Positions 1 through 8,871 of a DNA stretch of 64,000 nucleotides are shown here, piece by piece (the stretch's first letter is position 1; each line of letters starts with the position of its first letter). Under the pieces are notes generated by a model, which saw nothing but the letters and a program-made list of their open reading frames with translations, had not been told where the DNA came from and did not search any database. A program made the translations under genes and the position numbers. The stretch is taken from contig JANQQJ010000025.1 of NCBI GenBank assembly GCA_028284945.1, forward strand, positions 18,740 through 82,739, read 5' to 3'. The DNA comes from Alphaproteobacteria bacterium (lineage in GTDB: Bacteria > Pseudomonadota > Alphaproteobacteria > SMXS01).

Positions 1-531
1 ATGATGCAGGACACCTTTGTCGGCGGGTCGGAAACGACCACCAACGCGATCACCTCTGGGCTCATGCTCTTAGGCATGAACCGCCCGGTCTGGGAACAGC
101 TGAAGTCAGACCCGGACAAATATCTGCGCACGTTCTGTGAGGAGGTCGTCAGGCTGGAAAGTCCGGCTCAGGGCATGAGCCGTCTGGTCAAAAAAGACGT
201 GGAGATTCAAGGCGTTCAAATCCCGGCGGGCTCCATGCTCCACATGCGTTTTGCCGCGGCCAACCGGGACCCTGAAAAATTCGACTGTCCGCATGAGATC
301 GATCTGGAACGAAAGAATGCCGGGGCCCATCTGGGCTTTTCCTCCGGCGTGCATCATTGCCTGGGCGCGCCGTTGGCCCGTCGCGAACTCTATTGGGCGT
401 TCAAGGCGTTCACGGACCGGATCGAAGATTTCCGGCTGAAACCGGAAAACGACATGCGCCACCAGCCCAATTTCGGCCTGCGCATCAAGACGAAGCTCCA
501 TATCGAGTTTGAGAAGAAGGTCACGTCGTGA
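1..531 (+). CDS. Cytochrome P450, C-terminal part (5' end outside window)
   Basis: A haem-thiolate monooxygenase, predicted cytoplasmic and needing a ferredoxin or reductase partner that is not seen here. The visible 176 residues hold the I-helix oxygen-binding segment (GGSETTT, residues 8-14), the ExxR motif (EEVVR, about residues 47-51) and the haem loop FSSGVHHC ending in the ligand Cys120. A complete bacterial P450 has about 400 residues, so roughly the first half lies left of the window; the Met at position 1 is internal. The substrate cannot be read from this fragment. The gene is followed by a dispersed palindromic repeat and a SnoaL-like gene, a common pairing in hydrophobic-compound catabolism. 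Confidence 0.93.
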   Translation: MMQDTFVGGSETTTNAITSGLMLLGMNRPVWEQLKSDPDKYLRTFCEEVVRLESPAQGMSRLVKKDVEIQGVQIPAGSMLHMRFAAANRDPEKFDCPHEIDLERKNAGAHLGFSSGVHHCLGAPLARRELYWAFKAFTDRIEDFRLKPENDMRHQPNFGLRIKTKLHIEFEKKVTS

Positions 532-561
532 TCGTTCGCGGCGGAGCGGGGACTCTATCCC

Positions 562-680
562 CGTCATTGCGAGCCCTCCATCGGAGGGCGCGGCAATCCA
601 GAGGCAGTGCCGGTTGCACGAACTGGATTGCTTCGCTCTCGCCGCGCAAGCGCCTGCGCAGCGGGTCGCTCGCAATGACG
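562..680. repeat. Dispersed palindromic repeat with nested inverted arms
   Basis: The outer arms are a perfect 12-bp inverted pair: CGTCATTGCGAG (562-573) and CTCGCAATGACG (669-680). Inside is a second perfect pair, GCAATCCAG (593-601) and CTGGATTGC (623-631). The sequence resembles the CGTCATTGCGAG...GCAATCC family of intergenic repeats seen in many alphaproteobacterial genomes. It fills almost the whole gap between the P450 and the next gene and contains no convincing reading frame. Confidence 0.85.
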
Positions 681-705
681 CTTGAGGGAACAAAGGATAC
701 AAAAT

Positions 706-1206
706 ATGCCTTATACCAATGAACAACTCGCTGACATTCAGGCGATTGAAGATTGCGCCAAGCGCTATTGCCGCGGGGTCGACCGGCTCGACCCGGAGGT
801 CATGAAATCCGCCTATTGGCCGGATGCCACCGACGATCACGGCGTCTTCGTCGGTAATGCGATGGAATTCGTCGACATGTGCATGGTCAGCCATTTGAAA
901 TGGCGCGGCACCATGCACTGCATCTTCAACCACAAGATCGAACTGGGCGATGACGGTGTCTCGGCCACAGGCGAGATCTATAACGTCACCTATCTGTTCG
1001 GCGAAGGCGATGAAGGGATCGATACCTGGTGGGGCCGCTATCTCGACCGCTACGAAAAACGCGGCGACGAGTGGCGCATTGCTGAGCGGGTCTGTGTGCA
1101 CGAAGGCACCCAGAACCGGGATGGCCCTGCGATGGAAATCGACTCGCCCAAGTTCCGCCAGGGTGATTTCGACCGCGGCACGCCCGGCCGGCCGATTGGG
1201 CCCTAA
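706..1206 (+). CDS. SnoaL-like / NTF2-fold protein
   Basis: A 166-residue protein beginning MPYTNEQLADIQAIEDCAKR. The opening helix followed by RYCRGVDRLD and a YWPDATDDHG segment is typical of the SnoaL_4 / NTF2-like fold, which includes small dehydratases and isomerases and also hydroxylating-dioxygenase beta subunits. ATG 706 is chosen because the open frame upstream has only a TTG start (682) that lies against the repeat. It follows the P450 in the same direction, so a role in the same catabolic route is possible but unproven. The substrate is unknown. Confidence 0.8.
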   Translation: MPYTNEQLADIQAIEDCAKRYCRGVDRLDPEVMKSAYWPDATDDHGVFVGNAMEFVDMCMVSHLKWRGTMHCIFNHKIELGDDGVSATGEIYNVTYLFGEGDEGIDTWWGRYLDRYEKRGDEWRIAERVCVHEGTQNRDGPAMEIDSPKFRQGDFDRGTPGRPIGP

Positions 1207-1219
1207 GTATGCTGACCAA

Positions 1220-1347
1220 AAAGCCGTTCGGCCTGAGGAAGGGCTGAAAGCACCGTCTCGAAGGCTTCTTGCGAACGGCTTTTCCGACGGCCCGTTCGCA
1301 GGGACCCTTCGAGATGCCTGCGTTCGCAGGCTCCTCAGGGCGAACGG
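1220..1347. repeat. Pair of inverted palindromic repeat units
   Basis: Two related units of about 55 bp lie head to head. The first (1224-1278) starts CCGTTCGGCCTGAGGA and ends TGCGAACGG; the second (1292-1347) is the reverse orientation, ending CTCCTCAGGGCGAACGG. The first unit also has perfect arms AAAAGCCGTTCG and CGAACGGCTTTT (about 1221-1283), which would make a terminator-like hairpin. The CCGTTCG-CCTGAGGA-CTCGAAGG pattern belongs to a repeat type common in alphaproteobacteria. It separates two convergent genes. Confidence 0.82.
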
Positions 1348-1365
1348 GCAGGGATGAAATTAGGC

Positions 1366-2826
1366 TTAACTGCTCTTCAGCGCGTTCTTGCCGATCTGGA
1401 AGATCGCGCTCCACGCGGGTCCTGGGAACTTGTGGACCTTTTCCATCACATCCTCGAACGCGGTCAGGAACCAGTCGACATCGGCCTCGGAAATGGTGAG
1501 CGGCGGGATCAGCTTGATCACGTCCATATTGTAGCCGGACACCTGGGTCAAAATCCGGTGGTCGCGCAACAGCGGAATAGTGATCGCCTGGCAGAACAGG
1601 TCCTTGCTCAGCATATGCGCGGTTGACCAGGCCGATTTGAGCTTGAGTGACTTCGGCGCCTGGAATTCAATGCCGACCATGAGGCCGCGCCAGCGCACGT
1701 CACCGATGAATTCGAACCGGTCTTTCATGGCCAGCAGACCATTGCCCAGCCGGTCGCCCATTTCCTGCGCGTGGGCGCAGGCGTCCATTTCATCGAGAGC
1801 ATGAAGCGCGGCGAGGCCCGCTACCATCGCCATGCCGCCCTGCCCAAAGGTGGAGGAGTGGACGACGCATTTTTCCAGGGAAGAGAACACCTTGTTGTAG
1901 ACGGCCTCACGATAGAGCACCGCGCCCACCGGCACATAGCCGCCGGAAAGGGCCTTCGACAGCACCACAATATCGGCATCGACCGGGCCGCCATGCTCCA
2001 TGGCCAGGAATGTGCCGGTGCGGCACAGGCCGGTCTGAACTTCATCCACGACCAGCAGGGCGCCGTGCCGATGGCAAAGATCGGCTGCCTGCTTCAGATA
2101 GTCATCGGCGGGGATCTGGACCCCCTTGCCCTGAATCGGCTCGACCACCAGTGCGGCGACATTGTGTGCCTTAAGCGCAGCCTCAAGCGCGTCCAGATCG
2201 TCATAGGCGGTTTTGTGGGTGGCCGGCAACAGCGGGTCGAAACCCTCGCGGAACACGTCGGTGCCATTGAGCGCCAGCGCGCCGTTGGTCAGGCCATGAA
2301 AGGCGGAAGATGTATAGAGAATGTCCGGGCGGCCGGTCGCCTGATGCGCGAATTTGATCGCGGTCTCCACGCCCTCGGCACCGGAATTGGTGAAATAGAC
2401 ATAGTCGTAGCCGGGCACCCGCTCCTTCAGCTGTTCGGCCAGCACACCGGATAATACCGGCGCTTCCATTTGCGCGAGGCTGGCGGCATCGCGGCTGAGA
2501 TAATCTGCCAACGCATCCCGCACGACCGGGTTGTTTCGGCCCATATTAAAAACGCCATAGCCTGCCAGCATATCGAGATAGCGGTTGCCCTCCGCATCCC
2601 AAAGATAGGCACCCTCGCCGCGCACATAGGTCTTGTCGAACCCGATCAGGCCCAACGATTTGGCAAAGCGCGGATTGATGTGCTCGGCATGCAGCGCATT
2701 GTTGGCGTTTGCTCCCTGCGCCAGCGCGGCGTCCAGATCGAAGGTGCCCGTGCGAGCCTCCGGCTTGCGCGCCGCGTCAATCGGCACGACGTCGGCGCCG
2801 CCTTTTGGCGATCCTGATGCAGTCAT
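1366..2826 (-). CDS. Class III aminotransferase (PLP-dependent)
   Basis: A 486-residue fold-type I aminotransferase of the acetylornithine/ornithine/omega-amino acid group. PLP is expected to bind Lys291 in VLSKALSGGYVPVG; VVDEVQTG and FTNSGAEGVETA are the usual cofactor and substrate contacts. An N-terminal extension of about 30 residues precedes the fold. ATG 2826 is preferred to a TTG at 2874, which would add 16 unconserved-looking residues. The gene is monocistronic, faces the SnoaL-like gene and lies downstream of tRNA-Thr. The exact amino donor (diamine, ornithine or omega-amino acid) cannot be settled from sequence. Confidence 0.88.
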   Translation of the reverse strand: MTASGSPKGGADVVPIDAARKPEARTGTFDLDAALAQGANANNALHAEHINPRFAKSLGLIGFDKTYVRGEGAYLWDAEGNRYLDMLAGYGVFNMGRNNPVVRDALADYLSRDAASLAQMEAPVLSGVLAEQLKERVPGYDYVYFTNSGAEGVETAIKFAHQATGRPDILYTSSAFHGLTNGALALNGTDVFREGFDPLLPATHKTAYDDLDALEAALKAHNVAALVVEPIQGKGVQIPADDYLKQAADLCHRHGALLVVDEVQTGLCRTGTFLAMEHGGPVDADIVVLSKALSGGYVPVGAVLYREAVYNKVFSSLEKCVVHSSTFGQGGMAMVAGLAALHALDEMDACAHAQEMGDRLGNGLLAMKDRFEFIGDVRWRGLMVGIEFQAPKSLKLKSAWSTAHMLSKDLFCQAITIPLLRDHRILTQVSGYNMDVIKLIPPLTISEADVDWFLTAFEDVMEKVHKFPGPAWSAIFQIGKNALKSS

Positions 2827-2998
2827 GGAGTCTTCAGTCTGTTCGGCTGGCGGATGCGGCACCCGGGCCCCCAAGAAACGTTATGCGTGCTCGGTGAATA
2901 TCTTAACCCTCTTGTCTCTGTAAAGTAGTGTCGCCGCTGCTGATATCCAGAATGCGAGGCCTCGTCTGTATTGAAGGACAGATCGTGGGAGAGGGAAA

Positions 2999-3074
2999 TG
3001 GTGCCGCTGGGGTGACTCGAACACCCGACCCACGCATTACGAATGCGTTGCTCTACCACCTGAGCTACAGCGGC
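2999..3074 (-). tRNA. tRNA-Thr (anticodon CGT)
   Basis: On the minus strand a complete cloverleaf can be drawn: acceptor GCCGCTG pairing with CAGCGGC, D-arm GCTC...GAGC, anticodon stem ACGCA/TGCGT around the loop TTCGTAA (anticodon CGT, reading ACG), and a T-arm with GGGTG TTCGAGT CACCC. The discriminator is A and the CCA end is encoded (2999-3001). Confidence 0.96.
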
Positions 3075-3161
3075 CCTTTAGAAGCGGGCGGCACCATACT
3101 TCGCGAACCCCGGTGCAGCAAGCCCTCTCGTTTATGTTCCCCATCGATGATATTTGTTGGT

Positions 3162-3752
3162 CTAATCGGCCTGTACCGAGGAACGCCAGTTTCGCTTTTC
3201 GATCCGTCGGACATTTGTGCAGTCTTTCAAAGTCCTGAGGTACTTCTTGAGAAGCTTGAGTTCATTGTCACAAGGATCCCCTAAGAATGGGCTTGGGTAG
3301 ATTGCATTGCCATAGTTCCTACTCGATTTCGCCGGTGTGTCGTCAATGATCAATATCCGTTCTAAACGCCAGCCGTGTCTTGCAACTTTCTTAAGCGGTT
3401 TCAGATAATGCAGATGATCCGATCCGTACAATAAAGGTTCCTCTCCATGTTGGGATAAGGGGCGAAGGGTGGCCCTACTTCGTCCCCAGATGAAATTGAG
3501 CACTGAAGGGTCTGGAAAAATTCGTTCTACAACAGCTTCTACATAGTCGTCTGATGCTGAAGACCAGACAGCTAATTCGAACCAGCGTGCGCAATCCTGA
3601 AGGAACTCTTCAGCAAAGGGGCGAACATAGACGTGATAGTTGAACAACTGGAAACTTGGAGGGCGGTCGAGTTCAGTCTCAGTTGCATAAATGAGTGTCT
3701 CGTCAAGATCGACGATTAGTAAGATGCGATCTTTGTCAGGGCTTACAGACAC
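3162..3752 (-). CDS. NIF/FCP1-type HAD phosphatase
   Basis: A 196-residue HAD-superfamily phosphatase of the NLI-interacting-factor (FCP1/SCP-like) group. Motif I is DLDETL with Asp15 (nucleophile) and Asp17. The WSSASDDYV segment is motif II, and ILIIDDTPAKSS carries the motif IV acidic pair. Eukaryotic relatives dephosphorylate the RNA polymerase II tail; bacterial members have no settled substrate. The DNA is visibly richer in A+T than the flanking genes, suggesting recent acquisition. It stands alone between tRNA-Thr and the haem operon, with stop at 3162. Confidence 0.85.
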   Translation of the reverse strand: MSVSPDKDRILLIVDLDETLIYATETELDRPPSFQLFNYHVYVRPFAEEFLQDCARWFELAVWSSASDDYVEAVVERIFPDPSVLNFIWGRSRATLRPLSQHGEEPLLYGSDHLHYLKPLKKVARHGWRLERILIIDDTPAKSSRNYGNAIYPSPFLGDPCDNELKLLKKYLRTLKDCTNVRRIEKRNWRSSVQAD

Positions 3753-3786
3753 ACTCTTGCTTCATCTTCTAATCATCGAGGCGCTT

Positions 3787-5124
3787 CTAGGACCCGCTGG
3801 TCAATAGCGGCACCGGTTCCGATTGAAGTTGGTCCGGCGCCTTGCTGGGGGGCTTCAGTGCACCGGTCAGCCCGCCCCAATGCAGGGTGGCAAAGGCACC
3901 GCAGCCGCCGCATAGCGGCTCCCACTGCGGTTCGCTGTGACCGCAAACATCACAGTGCCAAGCCGGGTCGGGCGCGGCATCAATGATGTTCTGTTCGGCA
4001 ATCGTGGCCGATTCCTCGTGCCCCAGGGCACGCTCCAGGTCGGCCAGCAACTGATAGGCCCGCTGCTGCGGCGCGGCCTCAATCAGCGCATCGATATGCG
4101 TGCGCGCCGGGCCGGGCAGGTCCGCCTCCAGCGCCATTCGGGCGAGCGCGGCGTGGGCTTCCGGGTGGCCGCCGTCGCCAGCAAGTGTGCCCAGATGCCG
4201 GTACCGCAGCGCGGCGGTCTTTTCATCGGTTAACCGCATCCAGGCGTCGGCCAGGTCGGGATGAGGGTCACGCCGCCAGCCGTCTTTAAGTGTGGATTTG
4301 GCGCGGCGTTTTTTGCCGGCATCAATCAGCAGATTGGCCAGCAGCGCCCGCGCCGGGATCAACTCGGGGTCCAGATCGAGGGCCTTGCGGGCCAGGTGCA
4401 TCGCGGTTTCCTTGTTACAGGCGTCGCGCGCCATGCACAGATTGAGGATGGCGCTCTGCCTCGCTCCTTCGGCGGGGCCGACGCGGCCTGACTTCATTGC
4501 CGCGCTGAGCGCGGTTTCTGCTGCTTTCCAGTCATTCAGCGCCAGTGCGCTTTCGAACAGGCCGGATTGCGCCCATTCGGCCTTGGGCAGGCGTGCCGCG
4601 GCCTGCTTGGCCGTGCCGAGCATGGCGCCCGTATCGCCTTCACGGGCATCGGCGGCCATCAGCCCCCGTAAGGCCAGCGCCTGGGTCCGGCGGTCGCCTT
4701 CCAATGCGGCGAAATGCTGTCTTGCGGTCCTGATGTCGCCCTGGGCCAGGGCGGCCTGGCCGGCCAGAACGTTGGACAGGGGCGTCGTGCCGACCAGTTT
4801 TTCAAACTTCTTCGCGTGGCGCTTGGCCCGCGCGCCGTCGCTTTCCAGAAGGGCAGACAGGCCCCAGGCCAGCTCGTTGTAGCCGCGCCGGTGGCGGCTC
4901 AAGGTGCGGTGCTCCCAATATCCCTTGCGCAGCCAGCGCCAAAGCTGGGTCGCGGCAACGGTCACGACGATCAGCAGCCCAGCCAGCAGCATCAGCACGG
5001 CCGCGGATGTTTCGACGGTGTAACCCTCGAAAGCGATCGAGACCTGTCCTGGATTATCCGCCAGCCACGCGGCTGCCGCCGCGAGCAGCAGCAGGATCGC
5101 TAAGCCGAATAACAGGCGGATCAT
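3787..5124 (-). CDS. hemY: HemY-type TPR membrane protein
   Basis: A 445-residue inner-membrane protein with two N-terminal membrane segments (about residues 2-20 and 40-60), the HemY_N region, then tetratricopeptide-like helical repeats. A short C-terminal zinc-ribbon-like CxxC...CGGC pair (WHCDVCGHSEP..LCGGCG) lies near residues 390-412. Its exact role in tetrapyrrole metabolism is not established; it is routinely linked to hemC/hemD. It is the last gene of the haem operon and its ATG overlaps the stop of prpE by 4 nt (ATGA, 5121-5124), implying coupled translation. Confidence 0.88.
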   Translation of the reverse strand: MIRLLFGLAILLLLAAAAAWLADNPGQVSIAFEGYTVETSAAVLMLLAGLLIVVTVAATQLWRWLRKGYWEHRTLSRHRRGYNELAWGLSALLESDGARAKRHAKKFEKLVGTTPLSNVLAGQAALAQGDIRTARQHFAALEGDRRTQALALRGLMAADAREGDTGAMLGTAKQAAARLPKAEWAQSGLFESALALNDWKAAETALSAAMKSGRVGPAEGARQSAILNLCMARDACNKETAMHLARKALDLDPELIPARALLANLLIDAGKKRRAKSTLKDGWRRDPHPDLADAWMRLTDEKTAALRYRHLGTLAGDGGHPEAHAALARMALEADLPGPARTHIDALIEAAPQQRAYQLLADLERALGHEESATIAEQNIIDAAPDPAWHCDVCGHSEPQWEPLCGGCGAFATLHWGGLTGALKPPSKAPDQLQSEPVPLLTSGS

Positions 5125-7016
5125 GTGGCCCCCCGCTTGATATCGGCCAACGCAACCTCGATTTCGCCGATAATTGCCGGGTCGTCGATGGTGGCGGGCA
5201 TGGTAAAGGCTTCGGCGTTGGCAATCTTTTGCATCGTCCCGCGCAGGATTTTGCCGGACCGGGTCTTCGGCAGCCGGTCGACCACCTGCGCGGTCTTGAA
5301 CGCCGCCACCGGGCCAATCAGTGTACGCACCCGCGTGATCAGTTCAGCGATAATGTCGTCATGGGGCTTGTTGACCCCGGCTTTCAGCACTACCAGTCCC
5401 AGCGGCACCTGGCCCTTCAGCGCGTCGTTCACCCCGAACACGGCGCATTCGGCCACGTCAGGATGGCCGCTTAGTGCTTCCTCGATGGCTCCGGTCGAAA
5501 GCCGGTGTCCCGCGACATTGATGATGTCGTCGGTGCGGGTCATCACCCAGAGGTAGCCGTCGTCATCGATGTAACCGGCATCGCCGGTCTTATAGTAACC
5601 GGGATAATCGGCCAGATAGCTTTCAATATAGGCGTCGTCATTACCCCACAGGGTCGGTAGGCAGCCTGGCGGCATCGGTGTTTTGATGACGATCGCCCCG
5701 GTTTCGTTGGCGGCGATGGGTTTTGCGGCCTCGTCGACGACTTGAATGTCATAGCCCGGGACCGGCTTGCCGGTTGACCCGTGCTTGACCGGATAAAGAC
5801 CCAGCCCCTTGCAGTTGGCGGCGATGGGCCAGCCTGACTCGGTCTGCCACCAATGGTCGATGATGGGCACGCCCAGCACGTCTTCGGCCCACTGGATGGT
5901 GTCCGGGTCGCCGCGTTCACCCGCGACATAGAGGGCTTCGAAATGGGACAGGTCGAACTGTTTGATCAACTTGCCGTCCGGGTCCTGCTGTTTGATCGCG
6001 CGCAGGGCGGTGGGCGCGGTGAACATGACCTTGACGCCATGCCGCTCGATCAGCCGCCAATAAGTTGCGGCATCGGGCGTGCCGACCGGTTTGCCCTCGA
6101 ACAGGATGGTGGTGTTGCCGTTCATCAGCGGGCCATAGGTGATGTAGGAGTGACCGACCACCCAGCCGACATCGCTGGCGGCCCAGAAGGTCTCGCCGGG
6201 TTGGACGCCATAGACATTGCGCATGCTCCATCCCAGCACGACAAGATGCCCACCATTGTCACGGACAATGCCCTTCGGTTGCCCGGTCGTCCCGGATGTA
6301 TAGATGATGTAGAGCGGGTCGGTGGCGGCAACGGAGATGCAATCGGCCGGCTCGGAACCCGCTTCCCAGCCGGCCCAGTCCAGGTCCCGATTTTCGATCA
6401 GATCGCATGGCTGCTGATCTCGTTGCAGGATCACGCAATGTGCAGGCTTGGCCGTGCTGATTTCGATGGCCTCGTCCAGCAGTGGCTTATAGGCAACCAC
6501 TCGGCCCGGCTCGATGCCGCATGACGCTGACAGAATCACCTTGGGTTCAGCATCGTCAATGCGGGTCGCCAGTTCATTGGCGGCAAACCCGCCAAAGACC
6601 ACCGAATGCACCGCACCGATCCGCGCGCAGGCCAGCATAGCGATCGACGCTTCGGGCACCATGGGCATATAGATGATCACCCGGTCACCGGTTTCGACAC
6701 CCAGCGCTTTCAGACCGCCTGCGACCTTGCGGACCCGTTCCAGAAGTTCGGAGTAGGTGAACTTCTGGACATTACCCGTGATTGGGCTGTCATAGATCAG
6801 AGCGGTTTGGTCGGCTCGTCCACCAGCCACATGCCGGTCCAGGCAATTGTAACAGGTGTTCAGCTTTGCGCCGGTGAACCAGCGATAGAATGGCGCGTTG
6901 GTGTCGTCAAAGACCTTGTCCCAGGGCCGGTCCCAGTCGACCAGCCCGGCGGCTTCAGCCCAGAAAGCCTCCGGGTCAGCGGCCGCGCGGTCATATGTCG
7001 CCTGATAGTCGGTCAT
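5121..7016 (-). CDS. prpE: Propionyl-CoA synthetase
   Basis: A 631-residue acyl-CoA synthetase of the ANL superfamily that activates propionate (and probably acetate) to the CoA thioester via an adenylate. The P-loop YTSGTTGQPKG lies at about 245-255, the hinge/C-domain motif YKTGDAGYIDDDGYLWV follows, and the C-terminal catalytic Lys is in KTRSGKILRGT, the site commonly controlled by lysine acylation. The stretch TPMPPGCLPTLWG is characteristic of PrpE rather than Acs. It overlaps the mitofilin-like gene and hemY by 4 nt each, so it is embedded in the haem operon, which is not its usual place. Confidence 0.93.
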   Translation of the reverse strand: MTDYQATYDRAAADPEAFWAEAAGLVDWDRPWDKVFDDTNAPFYRWFTGAKLNTCYNCLDRHVAGGRADQTALIYDSPITGNVQKFTYSELLERVRKVAGGLKALGVETGDRVIIYMPMVPEASIAMLACARIGAVHSVVFGGFAANELATRIDDAEPKVILSASCGIEPGRVVAYKPLLDEAIEISTAKPAHCVILQRDQQPCDLIENRDLDWAGWEAGSEPADCISVAATDPLYIIYTSGTTGQPKGIVRDNGGHLVVLGWSMRNVYGVQPGETFWAASDVGWVVGHSYITYGPLMNGNTTILFEGKPVGTPDAATYWRLIERHGVKVMFTAPTALRAIKQQDPDGKLIKQFDLSHFEALYVAGERGDPDTIQWAEDVLGVPIIDHWWQTESGWPIAANCKGLGLYPVKHGSTGKPVPGYDIQVVDEAAKPIAANETGAIVIKTPMPPGCLPTLWGNDDAYIESYLADYPGYYKTGDAGYIDDDGYLWVMTRTDDIINVAGHRLSTGAIEEALSGHPDVAECAVFGVNDALKGQVPLGLVVLKAGVNKPHDDIIAELITRVRTLIGPVAAFKTAQVVDRLPKTRSGKILRGTMQKIANAEAFTMPATIDDPAIIGEIEVALADIKRGAT

Positions 7017-8167
7017 CGTGGTGCATCCTCGGCCAGGGCGGCTTCCAAAGTGTCCAGCGCCTTGAGCGACGCGAGCCTTATGCGTGCCGTATCCAGCCAG
7101 GGGGCCGCGACGTTGGCCGGTCGGCCGGTGAGTTTGGAGAGTTCATCTGCGGCAGCGGCCAGGTCGTTGCGTTCCATGTCCTGTTCGGCCCGCGCGACAA
7201 TGGCGTCGACGCTGTCGCCTTCAATTTCACCGGTCTGGCGGACGGTGACGGCGTTCTGGACTGATGCCCAGGTGCGGTCCAACCAGTCCGCCTCTTCCGG
7301 CAGGGTTCTGGCCGCCATGATTTCGGGCACCAGCGTTTCGAACTCAGTCTTCACGCTGGTCATGGAGGGAATGCCGGTGGCGCTGGAGGCACCGAGTTGA
7401 TCAACCGCCTGTTGACCGCTGCGTGTAATGCTGCCCCGCGCCTCAAACAGCCGTTTGACGCCGGTTAGCGCCGCCTCATAGGGAACGCTTGCTTCGACGG
7501 CCTGGCGCAGTCTGGACAGGGCCAGAATAGAGACCGGTTGAAATATGTCCTGCGTCCCGGCGCGTTCCAGCGCCGTAATGCGCTGCTGCTGCGCGATCTG
7601 TTGGTCAAATAGCGAAGAAAGCTGGTCCGTGAGTGCCTGAACCTCAGCTTCGGATGCATCGTTCGGGACAGGCGTAGGTTTGTTTTCAGCAGCCGTCACC
7701 CGGGATGAAAGCTGGGCGACCTGTTGGGCCGTGGTGTTGAGCTGTTGGGCGATTTGGCGTTGCTGATCCTGCAGTGGCTGCAAGTCTACACCGGCGGTCA
7801 CGCCGGATGGCGGCGCAGTTTCCAAGGCGGAAATCCGGGTCTCCAGCGGTTGAAGATCGACGGCGGGCGACGCTTCGGGTGCGGGGCTGTTTTCCAACTC
7901 TGCAAGCCGCTGTTCCAAAGCTTCAATCTGTTTCAGAAGCGCGGGGTCAGGGGCTGCGTTGGTCGTCGCCTGCTCCGGTGCCGGCAAACCCAGAGCGGTC
8001 AAAATATCGGACTTGAAGTACACTCCACCCGCCACGCCACCGATCAACACAATCAACAGCAATATGATCACGAACCGGCCGCGGCGCGGCTTCTCCGGGT
8101 CCTTCTTTGGCGTTTCTTCCGGCTCGGGGTCCGGCGTGACGTCGATGATGTCGGGATCGTCTGTCAT
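7013..8167 (-). CDS. Mitofilin-like / HemX-type membrane protein
   Basis: A 384-residue protein of the COG4223 (alphaproteobacterial mitofilin/Mic60-like) group. A charged, Pro/Glu/Lys-rich N-terminus precedes one membrane span (about 30-50), then a long Gln-rich coiled coil (about 70-190) and a C-terminal helical domain (TWASVQNAVTVRQTG region). Relatives shape inner membranes and contact the outer membrane; its place between hemD and hemY is conserved in alphaproteobacteria. It overlaps hemD by 4 nt (8164-8167) and prpE by 4 nt (7013-7016). Confidence 0.87.
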   Translation of the reverse strand: MTDDPDIIDVTPDPEPEETPKKDPEKPRRGRFVIILLLIVLIGGVAGGVYFKSDILTALGLPAPEQATTNAAPDPALLKQIEALEQRLAELENSPAPEASPAVDLQPLETRISALETAPPSGVTAGVDLQPLQDQQRQIAQQLNTTAQQVAQLSSRVTAAENKPTPVPNDASEAEVQALTDQLSSLFDQQIAQQQRITALERAGTQDIFQPVSILALSRLRQAVEASVPYEAALTGVKRLFEARGSITRSGQQAVDQLGASSATGIPSMTSVKTEFETLVPEIMAARTLPEEADWLDRTWASVQNAVTVRQTGEIEGDSVDAIVARAEQDMERNDLAAAADELSKLTGRPANVAAPWLDTARIRLASLKALDTLEAALAEDAPR

Positions 8168-8865
8168 GCAATCAGGTTCAGCAACGCGTCCTGGGTTGGT
8201 TCTTTGGCGATATGCATTTCACGGTTTGCCAGCCCGTTCAATCCGCTTGCCACAGCCTCGCTCAGGCAGATCATGGCAACCGCCTTGCAGGCCGGCTCCA
8301 GCCCTGCATTGCGGACGACCTTAGCAAAGGTGCCGGCGGTTCGTGGGGAAAACAACAAAACGGCATCAATCGTCCCCTCAGCAAGGGCCTTGCGCCCTGC
8401 GGGTGACAGGGTGGTCACGGTTTCGGCCTCATAGAGCACCGCCCGTTCCGTCGTGTAGCCAAGCCTTTCCAGGTTGCCGGCAAGATCCCCGGCAATGGCG
8501 GTCCCGGCGACATGAACCAATGTGCCCTCGTCCGGGGTGCAGTGGGCGTCGACGAGCTTCACCAGGGCTGGCACATCGCCATTTGCGCTCCTGACCGTCT
8601 GAAATTTAGCGGTCTTCGCTGCACGGGCGGTGGCGTCGCCCACACAAAGCGCTGGCAGAACCCGGTTATCGGTCGCTTTTGCGGCCGCGCGAACCCCATT
8701 CGCACTGGTAAACAGCAAGGCTTGCGCCCCCTTGATATCGAGCTTTGGCCGTGCACCGATCTTGATGGTCAGCATGGGCTCGATCAGTGGCTCATGGCCC
8801 TGGCCGCGTAGCATATTAGCCAGCGGTTCGGCGTCATCATGGGGGCGGGTGATTAAAATCCGCAT
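8164..8865 (-). CDS. hemD: Uroporphyrinogen-III synthase
   Basis: A 233-residue protein that cyclises hydroxymethylbilane to uroporphyrinogen III. It begins MRILITRPHDDAEPLANML, the usual ITRP start of HemD, and has the two-domain pattern with LLFTSANGVRA near residue 50 and LFSPRTAGTF near residue 180. HemD sequences are poorly conserved, so the position directly after hemC (6-bp gap) is strong support. Confidence 0.93.
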   Translation of the reverse strand: MRILITRPHDDAEPLANMLRGQGHEPLIEPMLTIKIGARPKLDIKGAQALLFTSANGVRAAAKATDNRVLPALCVGDATARAAKTAKFQTVRSANGDVPALVKLVDAHCTPDEGTLVHVAGTAIAGDLAGNLERLGYTTERAVLYEAETVTTLSPAGRKALAEGTIDAVLLFSPRTAGTFAKVVRNAGLEPACKAVAMICLSEAVASGLNGLANREMHIAKEPTQDALLNLIA

Positions 8866-8871
8866 CGGTGG

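Noticed and set aside
106..1101. 331-codon minus-strand frame opposite the P450 and SnoaL-like genes
   Set aside because: No family motif, runs antisense through two recognised genes and a repeat; an artefact of GC-rich codon bias.
1771..2454. 227-codon plus-strand frame opposite the aminotransferase
   Set aside because: Antisense shadow of a well-supported PLP enzyme; low-complexity His/Gly/Arg composition.
3075..3752. Integration of the AT-rich phosphatase gene at tRNA-Thr
   Set aside because: The gene lies on the 5' side of the tRNA, no duplicated tRNA end is seen, and no integrase is nearby.
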